Source of the DNA: Hydrogenophaga crassostreae
GTDB lineage: Bacteria; Pseudomonadota; Gammaproteobacteria; Burkholderiales; Burkholderiaceae_C
DNA: 64,000 nucleotides
Assembly: GCF_001761385.1 (NCBI RefSeq)
Contig: NZ_CP017476.1
Location: 1 to 64,000 of the forward strand
Reading direction: 5' to 3'
A program made the position numbers and the translations under genes. This document shows, piece after piece, positions 18,929 to 27,457 of this stretch. A model generated the notes under the pieces. That model did not search any database. It was not told the origin of the DNA and saw only the letters and a program-made list of their open reading frames with translations. Each line of letters begins with the position of its first letter. Positions within the stretch are counted from its first letter, which is position 1.

Positions 18929-19711
18929 TTACTTGGCCGGCGCAATGCTGAAGGGAAACACCTTCTTGTTTTCGGCGGCAAAGGTGCCGTCCTTCAAGAC
19001 GGCGCTGATGGCCAGGTTGAACTCACCCTTGAGCGGATCACCTTTGCGCACAGCGATGCCCGTGCCTTCGCCAAAAATCTGCAGGTCTTCGATGGGCTTC
19101 CCGGCGAAATCAAAGCCTTTGCCCTTGCCAACCTTTTCCAGCCAGTCGTGGGAGACCGTGGTGTCGGCAAACGCCGCGTCCACACGGCCCGATTCCAGAT
19201 CCAGCCAGATCTGGTCCATGGACTGGTAAACCTTCATGTCGATGCCCGAACTGGATTTGGGCAGTCGCTTCGTCAGGTAGGTCTCGTGGGTTGAACCGCT
19301 TTGAACACCGACCACCTTGCCCTTCAAGGTGGCCGGGTTTTCCGTGATGCCTGCGCCGGCTTTGGCCACGTATTGCACCGGGGCCAGGGTGAACAGGTTG
19401 GTGAAATCCACGACCCGTTTGCGTTGATCGGTGATCGACATCTGGGCCATCACGGCGTCGATCTTCTTGGCTTTCAGTGCCGGGATCAGCGCGTCGAAAT
19501 CCATGGTCACATACGCGCACCTGGCTTTCATGGCTTTGCACATGGCATTGCCGATTTCGATCTCCATGCCCATGAGCTTGCCGCTGGCATCTTTGTATTC
19601 AAAGGGCGCGTAGTCGGACAGCGTACCGATCTTGATCACTTTTTCGGCGTGGGCGCCGAAGGCCAGCAAGGCACACGCGGCGACGGCCGATTTCAGAAAA
19701 ATGCGTTTCAT
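18929..19711 (-). CDS. amino-acid ABC transporter periplasmic binding protein
   Basis: A 260-residue type 3 family solute-binding protein. It has a signal peptide (KRIFLKSAVAACALLAFGAHA with cleavage after AHA) and the lobe-1 motif IGTLSDYAPFEYKDASGK, then IEIGNAMC and FDALIPALKAKKIDAVMAQM, typical of HisJ/ArgT-like receptors. The start at 19711 is set by CAGGAGCAAAAC; the longer frame would add a glutamine-rich stretch before the signal peptide. It sits between the ATPase and permease genes. The bound amino acid is not determinable from sequence. Confidence 0.93.
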   Translation of the reverse strand: MKRIFLKSAVAACALLAFGAHAEKVIKIGTLSDYAPFEYKDASGKLMGMEIEIGNAMCKAMKARCAYVTMDFDALIPALKAKKIDAVMAQMSITDQRKRVVDFTNLFTLAPVQYVAKAGAGITENPATLKGKVVGVQSGSTHETYLTKRLPKSSSGIDMKVYQSMDQIWLDLESGRVDAAFADTTVSHDWLEKVGKGKGFDFAGKPIEDLQIFGEGTGIAVRKGDPLKGEFNLAISAVLKDGTFAAENKKVFPFSIAPAK

Positions 19712-19770
19712 GTTTTGCTCCTGATGCGGCTGTTGTTGCTGCCGCTGTTGCTGATAAAAAAAATGTCGAA

Positions 19771-20568
19771 TCACTTGGGCGCCATGCCGGAAAGAAACTG
19801 TTGAAACCGGGCCGACTTCTGCTGCGAAAACAAGTCGGCCGGTGGGCCTTGCTCTTCGATGCGCCCCTGGTGGAGAAACACCACATGGCTGGCGACTTCT
19901 CGGGCAAAGCCCATTTCGTGGGTCACCACCAGCATCGTGCGGCCCTCTTCGGCCAAAGCACGCATCACCTTCAACACCTCGCCGACCAGCTCCGGGTCCA
20001 GCGCCGAAGTGGGTTCGTCGAACAGCATCACATCGGGCTCCATGGCCAGCGCGCGGGCAATGGCCACCCGCTGCTGCTGGCCTCCGGAGAGCTGGTTGGG
20101 GTAGTGGTTGGCTTTGTCGGCCAAACCTACTTTCTCAAGGTACGCCATGGCCTGCTGTCTGGCTTCGTGTTTCTCGGCGCCCAGCACCTTGACCGGCGCG
20201 AACATGACGTTTTGCAGCGCGGTCATGTGGGTCCACAGGTTGAACTGCTGAAACACCATGGCGAGTTTGCGGCGGATGCGAACCATCTGGTCCGCATCGG
20301 CGGGCTGCTGCGTGCCGTTGGGCCCGGGCGCCATCTTGATCAGTTCACCGTTGACGAACACCCGCCCGGCATTGGGGGTTTCCAGCAGGTTGATGCAACG
20401 CAGGAAGGTGGTCTTTCCCGAGCCACTGCTGCCGAGAATCGACACCACGTCATGTCGCTTGGCGACCAGGCTGATGCCTTTGATCACTTCGGCTTGGCCA
20501 AACGACTTGTGCAGGTCTTCGACCACCAGCACATCGTTGACGGTATTTCCGGGTGAGTGATGACTCAC
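19771..20568 (-). CDS. amino-acid ABC transporter ATP-binding protein
   Basis: A 265-residue ATPase of the HisP/GlnQ type that energises the importer. Walker A is GSSGSGKTT, the Q-loop is in VFQQFNLWTHMT, the signature is LSGGQQQR, Walker B is VMLFDEPTSALD, and the switch His is in VVTHEMGFA. The start is GTG at 20568, preceded at 8 bases by AAGGAG; upstream in-frame ATG codons have no such site. It is the first gene of the minus-strand transporter operon and is divergent from the Lrp-type regulator, whose operator region lies between. Confidence 0.93.
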   Translation of the reverse strand: MSHHSPGNTVNDVLVVEDLHKSFGQAEVIKGISLVAKRHDVVSILGSSGSGKTTFLRCINLLETPNAGRVFVNGELIKMAPGPNGTQQPADADQMVRIRRKLAMVFQQFNLWTHMTALQNVMFAPVKVLGAEKHEARQQAMAYLEKVGLADKANHYPNQLSGGQQQRVAIARALAMEPDVMLFDEPTSALDPELVGEVLKVMRALAEEGRTMLVVTHEMGFAREVASHVVFLHQGRIEEQGPPADLFSQQKSARFQQFLSGMAPK

Positions 20569-20640
20569 TGTGGGGCTCCTTGAAGCAGCGTTGCGAAGCG
20601 AAAAGCGGGCTGCGCACAACATTTGGCGTGCGACGATCAA

Positions 20641-20764
20641 AGTATCCGCATCGCGGATGCCGTCAAGATTCTATTTTCTGAATTTTTCGCGGCCAAACCG
20701 CGAATTTTCTGAAATGCCACCTAAAAAATGCGGGCTCCAGCCATTGAGTGCCTAAAATCGATTG
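20641..20764. promoter_or_regulatory. divergent promoter/operator between ABC operon and Lrp gene
   Basis: This intergenic stretch is much richer in A and T than its surroundings and carries a 7-bp inverted repeat ttcgcgg / ccgcgaa (20686-20704) embedded in T- and A-rich flanks (ctgaattttt... and ...aattttctgaaat), plus a second small repeat atccgc / gcggat near 20644-20658. Lrp-family proteins bind such AT-flanked imperfect palindromes. It is inferred to be the binding region for the adjacent regulator and to hold both promoters. Confidence 0.5.
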
Positions 20765-21229
20765 ATGGACACCCAACTCGATTTGCTTGACCGGAAAATT
20801 CTTGCCATCGTGCAAAAAGACAGTCAGATGAATGCCGAGCTCATCGCCGAGCGCGTCGGGCTGTCGACCTCTGCCGTACAGCGGCGCCTGCGCCGCCTGC
20901 GGCAAGACAAGGTGATCACGGCCGAGGTGGCGGTGGTGAACAACGAGGCGGTGGGCCGCCCCATGACCTTTCTGGCCGGCCTGGAGATTCGGGAGAACTA
21001 CGAGTCCTTGCCCCATTTGCGCCGCTGGGCAGAACAGCACCCGGAGGTCCAGCAGATTTATTACGTGACCGGCAACGTCGACCTGATCATGATCATCACC
21101 GCCGAGAACATGAAGGAATACGACGCCATCACCGAGCGCCTGATGGGTGACAACCCGCAAATCCTGCGCATCACCACCAATGTGGTGATCGACGCGATCA
21201 AGGTCGGCTTGTTTGTGCCGGTGGAATGA
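20765..21229 (+). CDS. Lrp/AsnC family transcriptional regulator
   Basis: A 154-residue regulator. The N-terminal helix-turn-helix is in MNAELIAERVGLSTSAVQRRLRRLRQDKVI, and the C-terminal RAM ligand domain includes VTGNVDLIMIITAENMKEYD. These proteins form octamers and respond to amino acids. It is divergent from the amino-acid ABC operon, which it most likely controls. A TTG codon directly precedes the ATG at 20765; the ATG is preferred. No strong ribosome-binding site is visible. Confidence 0.93.
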   Translation: MDTQLDLLDRKILAIVQKDSQMNAELIAERVGLSTSAVQRRLRRLRQDKVITAEVAVVNNEAVGRPMTFLAGLEIRENYESLPHLRRWAEQHPEVQQIYYVTGNVDLIMIITAENMKEYDAITERLMGDNPQILRITTNVVIDAIKVGLFVPVE

Positions 21230-21284
21230 GACGGGGCGGGCGGGCACGCGCCCGGCTCGCCTCGCCCCCTGACAGGAAAGGCGG

Positions 21285-22169
21285 TCAGCGGAAGTTGACT
21301 TTGACCACCGGGTTGCCCGGCAGGCCCTGGTATTCCACCTCAACCTTGAGCCCCGGCTTGGGCGGCAGGAGTTTGGAAAACGACCCCAGGCTGATCAGAT
21401 CGCCTTTCTTGAGCTTCACGCCCTGGCTGCCCAGATCTTGCACCAGCCACACGACAGCGTTGAGCGGGTGCTCGAGCACATCGCTGCCTTTGCCTTTGTC
21501 GATTTCGACGCCATCGCCTTTGACCACCACCACCATGTCGCGCAAGGCATCGCTGAAGGCAGCGGTTTGCTGCACGGCCATGGGCGCACCCAATACGCCC
21601 AGCCGCGCGCCCACATTGATGGCGGCGATGGCCGCGCCATTGAGCTTGGGCGGGGCCGCCACCACAAGATCGGGCAGCTCGATGAAGGGGATCACCTGAT
21701 CGATGTTTTGCAGCACCTGCTCGGGCGTTTTGGCCCGGTTGATGTTGGCGCTTCTGATGCGCACCAGCATGTCGGCCTCGAACAGGGGGCGGGCGCCGAA
21801 TTTGGCGTCGACCGTGGCGCCGTCGTCGAGCAGCATGGACGCATAGAGCTGGCCCCACACAGGTGCGTCGGTGTTGAAGCGTTTTTGCACAGCCGGGTTG
21901 GTCAGGCCGGCTTTGTAGCCCACCTGGGTGGCACCCATTTGCTGCGCGAGAAACTTGTTGACCTTGGCACGCGAGCACTCACCGTCTTCCCTGGACAGAC
22001 CTTCGGGATTGGCCGCAGGCGTTTTGGCCATGTAGTTGGCCACGAGCGCGGCGGCTTCAAGATCGGTCAGGCAAGCAGCGTGCGCCGCTGGCGCGAAGGT
22101 GGCGGCGAGCGCCAGGCTGAGTAGCGCCGGATTGAGCAGTGCGGAAGGGGTTTTGAAGCGATGGGTCAT
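21285..22169 (-). CDS. exported 2-keto-4-pentenoate hydratase-like (FAH-fold) protein
   Basis: A 294-residue protein whose N-terminus is a clear signal peptide (LLNPALLSLALAATFAPAAHA, cut after AHA), followed by a fumarylacetoacetate-hydrolase / MhpD-type fold: VGYKAGLTNPAVQKRFNTDAPVWGQL, FEADMLVRI, and WLVQDLGSQGVKLKKGDLISLG. Classic MhpD hydratases are cytoplasmic and act on meta-cleavage products; export is unusual. The usual metal ligands (Glu, Glu, Asp) may be partly present but cannot be assigned surely. GAGGAG lies upstream of the ATG at 22169. It is divergent from a LysR regulator. Confidence 0.75.
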   Translation of the reverse strand: MTHRFKTPSALLNPALLSLALAATFAPAAHAACLTDLEAAALVANYMAKTPAANPEGLSREDGECSRAKVNKFLAQQMGATQVGYKAGLTNPAVQKRFNTDAPVWGQLYASMLLDDGATVDAKFGARPLFEADMLVRIRSANINRAKTPEQVLQNIDQVIPFIELPDLVVAAPPKLNGAAIAAINVGARLGVLGAPMAVQQTAAFSDALRDMVVVVKGDGVEIDKGKGSDVLEHPLNAVVWLVQDLGSQGVKLKKGDLISLGSFSKLLPPKPGLKVEVEYQGLPGNPVVKVNFR

Positions 22170-22404
22170 GTGGTCTGTCTCCTCAGGTGGTTTTTGAAAA
22201 ACGATGATACGGCGCGGGGCGCGCGGCGGGCACCGTGAAAACGCTTGGACGGCCGGGCGGGCGGGCGGCGGCGCGGCTTTGAGCGCGGCTGGCCTGCGAA
22301 TTGCTTGCCGGGTGGGGTTATCGCCGTGGGCAATGACCGCGGAAGTGTCGATACTCTCCCAGCGGCGCGGCGCAATCTGCAGCGCGCTTGAAAGGCCAAT
22401 CGGT

Positions 22405-23340
22405 TTGAATACCAAATTTCTGGAAACCCTGGTGGTGCTATCGAAAGCGGGCAGCTTTCGGGAAACCGCCCAATTGATGTTCACCACGCAGGCGGCGATT
22501 TCGCAGCGCATTGCTTCGCTCGAATCGGAGCTGGGCACGGGGCTGGTGGTGCGCAGTGTGCGCGGGATCACGATGACGCCGGTGGGCGAGCAGGTGGTGC
22601 GGCAGGCAGAGCGCATGCTCGCGGTCGAGCGGGAGTTGCGCGAGTGCGCCCAGCCGGGTGCGCCGGTGGCGGGGCGGGTGCGCATCGGCACGATCGAGTC
22701 CATCGTCCGGACCTGGTTGTCGCCGCTGATCCGGCAGTTGGGCGAGCGCCATCCGCTGGTGGAGCCCGACATCACGGTGGCGCCGGCGATGGATTTGCAG
22801 GAGTTGCTGCGCCAGCGCAAGCTCGATTTGCTGATCCAGAACGACCCGTTCGCCGAGGCGTCTGGCAACCTGGACTACCTGGCTTTGCCGCTTTGCGAGT
22901 TCCCGGTCTGCTGGGTGGCGCGGCCGGACTTGCTGCCGGACAAACGGCCGCTGACGCTGGAAGACCTGGAGCTCAAACCGCTGCTGACGTTTTCGCGCAC
23001 GTCCAGCCCGCATGCCCATGTGCGCGCGCTGTTTGCGGCCCGGTCGATCGAGCCGCGGGTGTGCAGCGTGCCGTCGGTGGAGTCGATCATTCAACTGGTG
23101 TGCGACGGCTACGGCATCGCGGCGATCCCGCCGATCTTTGTGCGCAAGCAATTGGAGCAGGGCTTGCTGCGTCAGGCCGAAGGGCCCGCATTGCCGTCGA
23201 TGACGATCACCGCGATCCATGCCCGCTCTTCAGGCCCGGCGGTGGACGCCACACTGCAACTGGTCAGGGAGGTCGCGGCGGGCTATTGCGAGCAATCGGG
23301 CCAGACCTGGGCCCGGTCGCTGGAGCCCGACCACGATTGA
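22405..23340 (+). CDS. LysR family transcriptional regulator
   Basis: A 311-residue regulator. The winged helix is FLETLVVLSKAGSFRETAQLMFTTQAAISQRIASLE, followed by a periplasmic-binding-like effector domain (VRIGTIESIVRTWLSPLIRQL). The start is assigned to TTG at 22405 because that gives the family length and GAAAGG precedes it; the open frame runs 67 codons further upstream through low-complexity sequence. It is divergent from the exported hydratase-like gene, the likely target, and convergent with the pxp operon. Confidence 0.88.
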   Translation: MNTKFLETLVVLSKAGSFRETAQLMFTTQAAISQRIASLESELGTGLVVRSVRGITMTPVGEQVVRQAERMLAVERELRECAQPGAPVAGRVRIGTIESIVRTWLSPLIRQLGERHPLVEPDITVAPAMDLQELLRQRKLDLLIQNDPFAEASGNLDYLALPLCEFPVCWVARPDLLPDKRPLTLEDLELKPLLTFSRTSSPHAHVRALFAARSIEPRVCSVPSVESIIQLVCDGYGIAAIPPIFVRKQLEQGLLRQAEGPALPSMTITAIHARSSGPAVDATLQLVREVAAGYCEQSGQTWARSLEPDHD

Positions 23341-23341
23341 G

Positions 23342-23368
23342 TTGAGCGCCGGACGGGTTTGCGCTCAA
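23342..23368. terminator. bidirectional hairpin between LysR gene and pxp operon
   Basis: ttgagcgc pairs exactly with gcgctcaa across an 11-base loop between two convergent genes: the LysR gene ends at 23340 and the biotin carrier gene at 23390. Such a location fits a shared terminator, though T-runs are short. Confidence 0.5.
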
Positions 23369-23389
23369 TCAATTGATCGGATTCAGTGC

Positions 23390-23611
23390 TCAGCCGATGA
23401 GCACAACGACCTGGTCTTCATCGACCATGTCGGTCTCGGCGACCCGGATCTCCAGCACCGTGCCCGCCGCCGGCGAAGCCAGCGGGATTTCCATTTTCAT
23501 CGACTCGATGATCAGCAGCGTATCGCCTTCGGCGACCGCCTGGCCAACGGTCACTTCGATCTTCCAGACGCTGCCGCCGACTTCTGCTTTGACTTCCTGG
23601 GGGTTGGACAT
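23390..23611 (-). CDS. small biotin carboxyl carrier protein
   Basis: A 73-residue biotinyl domain without the usual N-terminal part of AccB (150 or more residues). The biotinylation motif is ESMKMEI with K39, inside the lipoyl/biotinyl fold (two EVGGS/EGDTL halves). It is the last gene of the pxp operon, 21 bases after pxpA. It presumably carries CO2 from the biotin carboxylase encoded four genes upstream. Stand-alone carriers of this size accompany 5-oxoprolinase-type clusters in other bacteria; no carboxyltransferase subunit is present here. Confidence 0.9.
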   Translation of the reverse strand: MSNPQEVKAEVGGSVWKIEVTVGQAVAEGDTLLIIESMKMEIPLASPAAGTVLEIRVAETDMVDEDQVVVLIG

Positions 23612-23632
23612 GGTGGTGTGCTTTCTGGTGCG

Positions 23633-24409
23633 TTAAGAGCGAACGGGGGCTTGCAGCGCGACGCCATCGGCGGTCAGGGCGCTGCGGATGTGCAGGGCGA
23701 AGTCGAGTGCGCCGGCCTGGTCGCCGTGCAGGCAGAGGGTGTCGGCGCGCACCGGCACTTCGGCGCCGCTGAGCGCGCGCACCGAGCCTTTCAGCATCTG
23801 GCGAACCTGCGCCAGCGACTGGTCGGCGTCTTCGATCATGGCGCCGGGATCACCGCGCGGGGAGAGGGTGCCGTCGTCCTGGTAGCTGCGGTCGGCAAAG
23901 ACTTCGTTGGCGCTGCGCAAGCCGAGGGCATCGGCGGCGGCGATCATTTCGCTGCCGGCCAGGCCGAAGAAGACCAGACCGGGATCGAAGTCGAACACGG
24001 CCTGCGCAATCGCATCGGAGAGCGGGCGATTTTTCGCGGCCATGTTGTACAGCGCGCCATGGGGTTTGACATGGTTGAGGCGCCCGCCTGCGGCCTGCGC
24101 AAAGCCGGCGAGGGCGCCGACCTGGTAGAGCACCATGGCATAGGCCTCGGCGGGCGAAATTTTCATTTCGCGGCGACCAAAACCCTGCAGGTCGGGCAGA
24201 CCGGGATGGGCGCCGATGGCCACGCCTTTGGCCAGCGCAGCGGCCACCAGGCGGCGCATGGTGGGCGGGTCGCCGGCGTGGAAACCGCAGGCGATGTTGG
24301 CCGAGGTGACGTGGTCAAGAATGGCCAGATCGTTGCCCATCTTGTAGGCGCCGAAGCCTTCGCCCATGTCGCAATTCAGGTCCAGTGTTGAGGCGTTGTT
24401 GGTGTTCAT
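23633..24409 (-). CDS. pxpA: 5-oxoprolinase subunit PxpA (LamB/YcsF family)
   Basis: A 258-residue protein with the family hallmarks LDLNCDMGEGFGAYKMG, ANIACGFHAGDPPTM and GAHPGLPDLQGFGRR, the conserved Asp/His set of a deacetylase-like barrel. PxpA acts with PxpB and PxpC to cleave 5-oxoproline to glutamate with ATP. The start at 24409 overlaps the pxpC stop as ATGA. The open frame continues far upstream inside pxpC, but those residues do not belong to the family. Function is well supported by context. Confidence 0.95.
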   Translation of the reverse strand: MNTNNASTLDLNCDMGEGFGAYKMGNDLAILDHVTSANIACGFHAGDPPTMRRLVAAALAKGVAIGAHPGLPDLQGFGRREMKISPAEAYAMVLYQVGALAGFAQAAGGRLNHVKPHGALYNMAAKNRPLSDAIAQAVFDFDPGLVFFGLAGSEMIAAADALGLRSANEVFADRSYQDDGTLSPRGDPGAMIEDADQSLAQVRQMLKGSVRALSGAEVPVRADTLCLHGDQAGALDFALHIRSALTADGVALQAPVRS

Positions 24410-25371
24410 GCGGTGACTCCAAGGCTGGCGCGCAGTTGCGCCAGGCGCTGTTCGCGCTGCAGGTAAAGGGTTTGGGCTTCTTCCAGGCTGACCCGCTCGA
24501 AGCGCAGCGCTTGCTGCGGCGCGAGCTGGGCCATGAGGGACAGGTCGACGCTGATCACATGCGCGATCTTGAGGTAGCCGCCAGCGCTGTGGCGCTCGGC
24601 CATCAGGACGATGGGCAGGCCATCGGCGGGCACCTGAATCGTGCCGAAGCTCATGGCCTCCGAGATCAGCTCCACGCTGTCGGCGCGCTGCAGCGCCGGG
24701 CCTTCGAGGCGGTAGCCCATGCGGTCGGACTGCGGGCTGATCTTGTAGACGGCGGCGGCGAATTCGGCTTGCGCCTCGGGGGTGAAACGGGACCAGTGTT
24801 CGCCGGTGGTGACGCGCACGGGGGTCACCGCGCCGGGCTCGACCGAAGGCATCTCGCAGCCGGCGGGCAGCGGCGCGGCCGGCTCGAAAGCGCCAGCGAA
24901 ATCGGCCATCGGGAGCACATCGCCCTTGCGCAAGGCGCGCCCTTGAAAACCGCCGAAGCCGCCGCGCACATAGGTGCTGCGGCTGCCCATCACCGGGTCC
25001 ACCGCGAAGCCCCCGCGCACCGCGAGGTAGGCCCGCAGGCCGTTGACGCGGCGCCCGAATTCGAGCTGGCTGCCGGCGGCGATGTCGATGCGCTGGTGCA
25101 TGGCGACCGGTTCGCCGTTGAGGCGCGGTGAGAGATCGGCGCCGGCGATGGCGATCTGGGTGGCGTTCTCGAACACGAGGCTGGGCCCCATGAGCACGAT
25201 CTCCAGCGTGGCTTCGTCCTGCGCATTGCCCGCGAGCAGGTTGGCCAGGCGGTGCGCCCATTCGTCCATCGCGCCACACACGGGCACCCCCAGGTCCTGA
25301 AAACCGAAGCGGCCGAGGTCTTGCAGCTGCGACTGCACGCCGGGCTTGAGCACTTGGATACGGCCGCTCAT
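24406..25371 (-). CDS. pxpC: 5-oxoprolinase subunit PxpC (KipA / urea amidolyase subunit 2-like)
   Basis: A 321-residue cyclophilin-like-domain protein. Motifs are QLQDLGRFGFQDLGVPVCGAMDE and LAVRGGFAVDPVMGSRSTYVRGGFGG, both diagnostic for this subunit. It works with PxpB as the carboxyltransferase-type partner in ATP-dependent lactam opening. The start at 25371 overlaps the pxpB stop by 4 bases, and its stop overlaps the pxpA start by 4 bases. Older annotations call it allophanate hydrolase subunit 2, which context does not favour because no urea carboxylase is present. Confidence 0.95.
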   Translation of the reverse strand: MSGRIQVLKPGVQSQLQDLGRFGFQDLGVPVCGAMDEWAHRLANLLAGNAQDEATLEIVLMGPSLVFENATQIAIAGADLSPRLNGEPVAMHQRIDIAAGSQLEFGRRVNGLRAYLAVRGGFAVDPVMGSRSTYVRGGFGGFQGRALRKGDVLPMADFAGAFEPAAPLPAGCEMPSVEPGAVTPVRVTTGEHWSRFTPEAQAEFAAAVYKISPQSDRMGYRLEGPALQRADSVELISEAMSFGTIQVPADGLPIVLMAERHSAGGYLKIAHVISVDLSLMAQLAPQQALRFERVSLEEAQTLYLQREQRLAQLRASLGVTA

Positions 25372-26087
25372 GGCTGGGCCTCCAACAGGTTTTGGTAAGT
25401 CGGCTCGTCGATGCGCACGAAGCGCACGCGGTCGCCCGGCGCCAGCAGGCAAGGCGGGTCGGCGGCGGGGTCGAACAGGCGCACCGGCGTGCGCCCGATC
25501 AGGTTCCAGCCGCCGGGCGTTTCCAGCGGGTAGACGCAACTCTGGTCGCGCGCGATGCCGACCGAGCCCGGCGGGATGCGGGTGCGCGGTGAAGAACGGC
25601 GCGGCATTTTCAGGGCCGGATCGAGCCCGCCAATGAAGGGAAAACCGGGGGCAAAGCCGAGCATGTAGATGCGGTGGGCCGATTGCATGTGGCGCTCGAT
25701 GACCTGCTCGGTGGTCAGCCCGCATTGGGCGGCCACGTCGGCCAGATCGGGGCCGAGTTCGCCGCCGTAGCAAACCGGAATGTCAATGCTTCGGCCCGCC
25801 GAAGCGGCGGTGTCCAGCGGCTCGGCCAGGCGCTCCAGCACCGCGGCGCGCAGCGCCTCAAACGGCGCGGCGCCGAGCAGCTCGGGGCGGTAATGCAGGG
25901 CGACGGTGGTGAAGGCCGGCACGATGTCGAACACGCCCGCTATGGGCCGCTCTTTCAGACGCCGAACGAGGCCGAACACCCGCGCGCTGGTCTCGGGGTC
26001 CACCGTGTCGCCCACGCCGATCAGCAGGCAGCGGTCGCCCACGGCATCGATCCGCGGGGAGGAGAGGGTCGGGTCAACTGGGGTCAT
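25368..26087 (-). CDS. pxpB: 5-oxoprolinase subunit PxpB (KipI / urea amidolyase subunit 1-like)
   Basis: A 239-residue protein with HRIYMLGFAPGFPFIGGLDP and RIPPGSVGIARDQSCVYPLETPGGWNLIGRTP, the family signature, which binds a cyclic amide. It pairs with PxpC. The ATG at 26087 overlaps the biotin carboxylase stop as ATGA. The central conserved region is complete and the length is typical. Confidence 0.95.
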   Translation of the reverse strand: MTPVDPTLSSPRIDAVGDRCLLIGVGDTVDPETSARVFGLVRRLKERPIAGVFDIVPAFTTVALHYRPELLGAAPFEALRAAVLERLAEPLDTAASAGRSIDIPVCYGGELGPDLADVAAQCGLTTEQVIERHMQSAHRIYMLGFAPGFPFIGGLDPALKMPRRSSPRTRIPPGSVGIARDQSCVYPLETPGGWNLIGRTPVRLFDPAADPPCLLAPGDRVRFVRIDEPTYQNLLEAQP

Positions 26088-27457
26088 GGCATGGCCGCAA
26101 GAAGGGCTTCGCTTTCGCGGGCGATCCAGGTGGTGTCGACCTGGCCGGCCTGGAAGTCGGGGTGGGCCACGACAGCGGCGAGAAAGACCAGGTTGTTGCG
26201 CACGCCTTCGATCTGGCTGGCGGCGAGGGCTGCGCTCAAACGCTCCAGCGCCTCGGCGCGGCTCGCCCCCCAGACGATGAGTTTGGCGATCATCGGGTCG
26301 TAGTACGGCGTGATGCGGTCGCCCTGGCGCACGCCGGTGTCGATGCGCACATGGGCCATGTCCAGCGGCAGGCGGAAGGTCTGCAGTGGACCCGGCGATG
26401 GCATGAAATTCTTGGCCGGGTTTTCGGCGTAGATGCGGCATTCGATGGCCGCGCCCCGGGTCTGGATGTTGGCTTGCTCGACGCGCTGGTAGGTGCCGCC
26501 GGCGAGCTGGATCTGGGCCTGCACGAGATCGAGACCGGTGACCATTTCCGTGACCGGGTGCTCGACCTGGATGCGGGTGTTCATCTCGAGGAAGAAGAAC
26601 TCCATGGTGTCGGCGTCGACGATGAATTCGACCGTGCCGGGACCTCGGTAAGACTGGTGCGCGGCGAGGGCCACCGCAGCGGCGGTCATTTGCGCGCGCA
26701 GTGCCGCCGGCAGATCCGGCGCCGGGCTTTCTTCGATGATTTTCTGGAAGCGGCGCTGCACCGAGCATTCGCGCTCGAAGAGGTGCACGGCGGTGCCGTC
26801 GCCGTGGCCAAAGACCTGAATTTCAATGTGGCGCGCGCGGGCCACCAGCCGCTCCAGGTAAATCGTGCCGTCGCCAAAAGCTTTGGCGGCGAGCTGCTGG
26901 GTGGCGGCCACCGAGGTGAGCAACTGGTCCGGGCTGTCGACCCGGCGCATGCCGATGCCACCGCCACCACCGGTGGCCTTGACCAGCAAGGGGTAGCCCA
27001 CTTCGAGCGCGGCGGCCTCGATGCCGTCCACCTCGCCCGTGGCAAAGCGCGGGCTGCCGGGCAGGGTGGGCACGCCTGCGGCCGTGGCGATGGCACGGGC
27101 GCGCTGCTTGTCGCCCATGGCGTCGATGCTGTCGGGCGAGGGGCCAATCCAGCGCACGCCAGCGGCTTCTGCGGCGCGGGCGAAGGCGGTGTTTTCCGAC
27201 AGGAAGCCGTAACCGGGGTGCACGGCATCGGCGCTGTGCTTTTTCGCGGCGGCCAGAATGCGGGCGCCATCGAGGTAGCTTTGCGCGGCCGGTGCGGGGC
27301 CGATGGGCTCGGCCACATCGGCCATCTGCACAAACAGCGCGTCGGCATCGGCTTCGGAGTACACCGCGATGCTGGTCAGGCCCAGGGCCTTGCAGGCGCG
27401 GATGATGCGGCAGGCGATTTCGCCGCGGTTGGCAATCAGGATTCGCTTCATGGTCAT
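26084..27457 (-). CDS. acetyl-CoA carboxylase-type biotin carboxylase subunit
   Basis: A 457-residue ATP-grasp biotin carboxylase (AccC type). It begins MTMKRILIANRGEIACRI; ATP-binding glycine-rich loop is KATGGGGGIGMRR, and catalytic motifs FIVDADTMEFFFLEMNTRIQVEHPVTE are intact. The ATG at 27457 overlaps the dctM stop as ATGA; the second ATG at 27451 is an alternative. It carboxylates the 73-residue carrier encoded at the end of the operon. The acceptor substrate is unknown because no carboxyltransferase is nearby, unless PxpB/PxpC, which resemble urea amidolyase subunits, use the carboxybiotin. That point is speculation. Confidence 0.92.
   Translation of the reverse strand: MTMKRILIANRGEIACRIIRACKALGLTSIAVYSEADADALFVQMADVAEPIGPAPAAQSYLDGARILAAAKKHSADAVHPGYGFLSENTAFARAAEAAGVRWIGPSPDSIDAMGDKQRARAIATAAGVPTLPGSPRFATGEVDGIEAAALEVGYPLLVKATGGGGGIGMRRVDSPDQLLTSVAATQQLAAKAFGDGTIYLERLVARARHIEIQVFGHGDGTAVHLFERECSVQRRFQKIIEESPAPDLPAALRAQMTAAAVALAAHQSYRGPGTVEFIVDADTMEFFFLEMNTRIQVEHPVTEMVTGLDLVQAQIQLAGGTYQRVEQANIQTRGAAIECRIYAENPAKNFMPSPGPLQTFRLPLDMAHVRIDTGVRQGDRITPYYDPMIAKLIVWGASRAEALERLSAALAASQIEGVRNNLVFLAAVVAHPDFQAGQVDTTWIARESEALLAAMP

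Noticed and set aside
24406..25773. long upstream extension of the pxpC frame
   Set aside because: The extra 134 codons lie within pxpB in another frame and do not match the family; the ATGA overlap at 25371 fixes the start.
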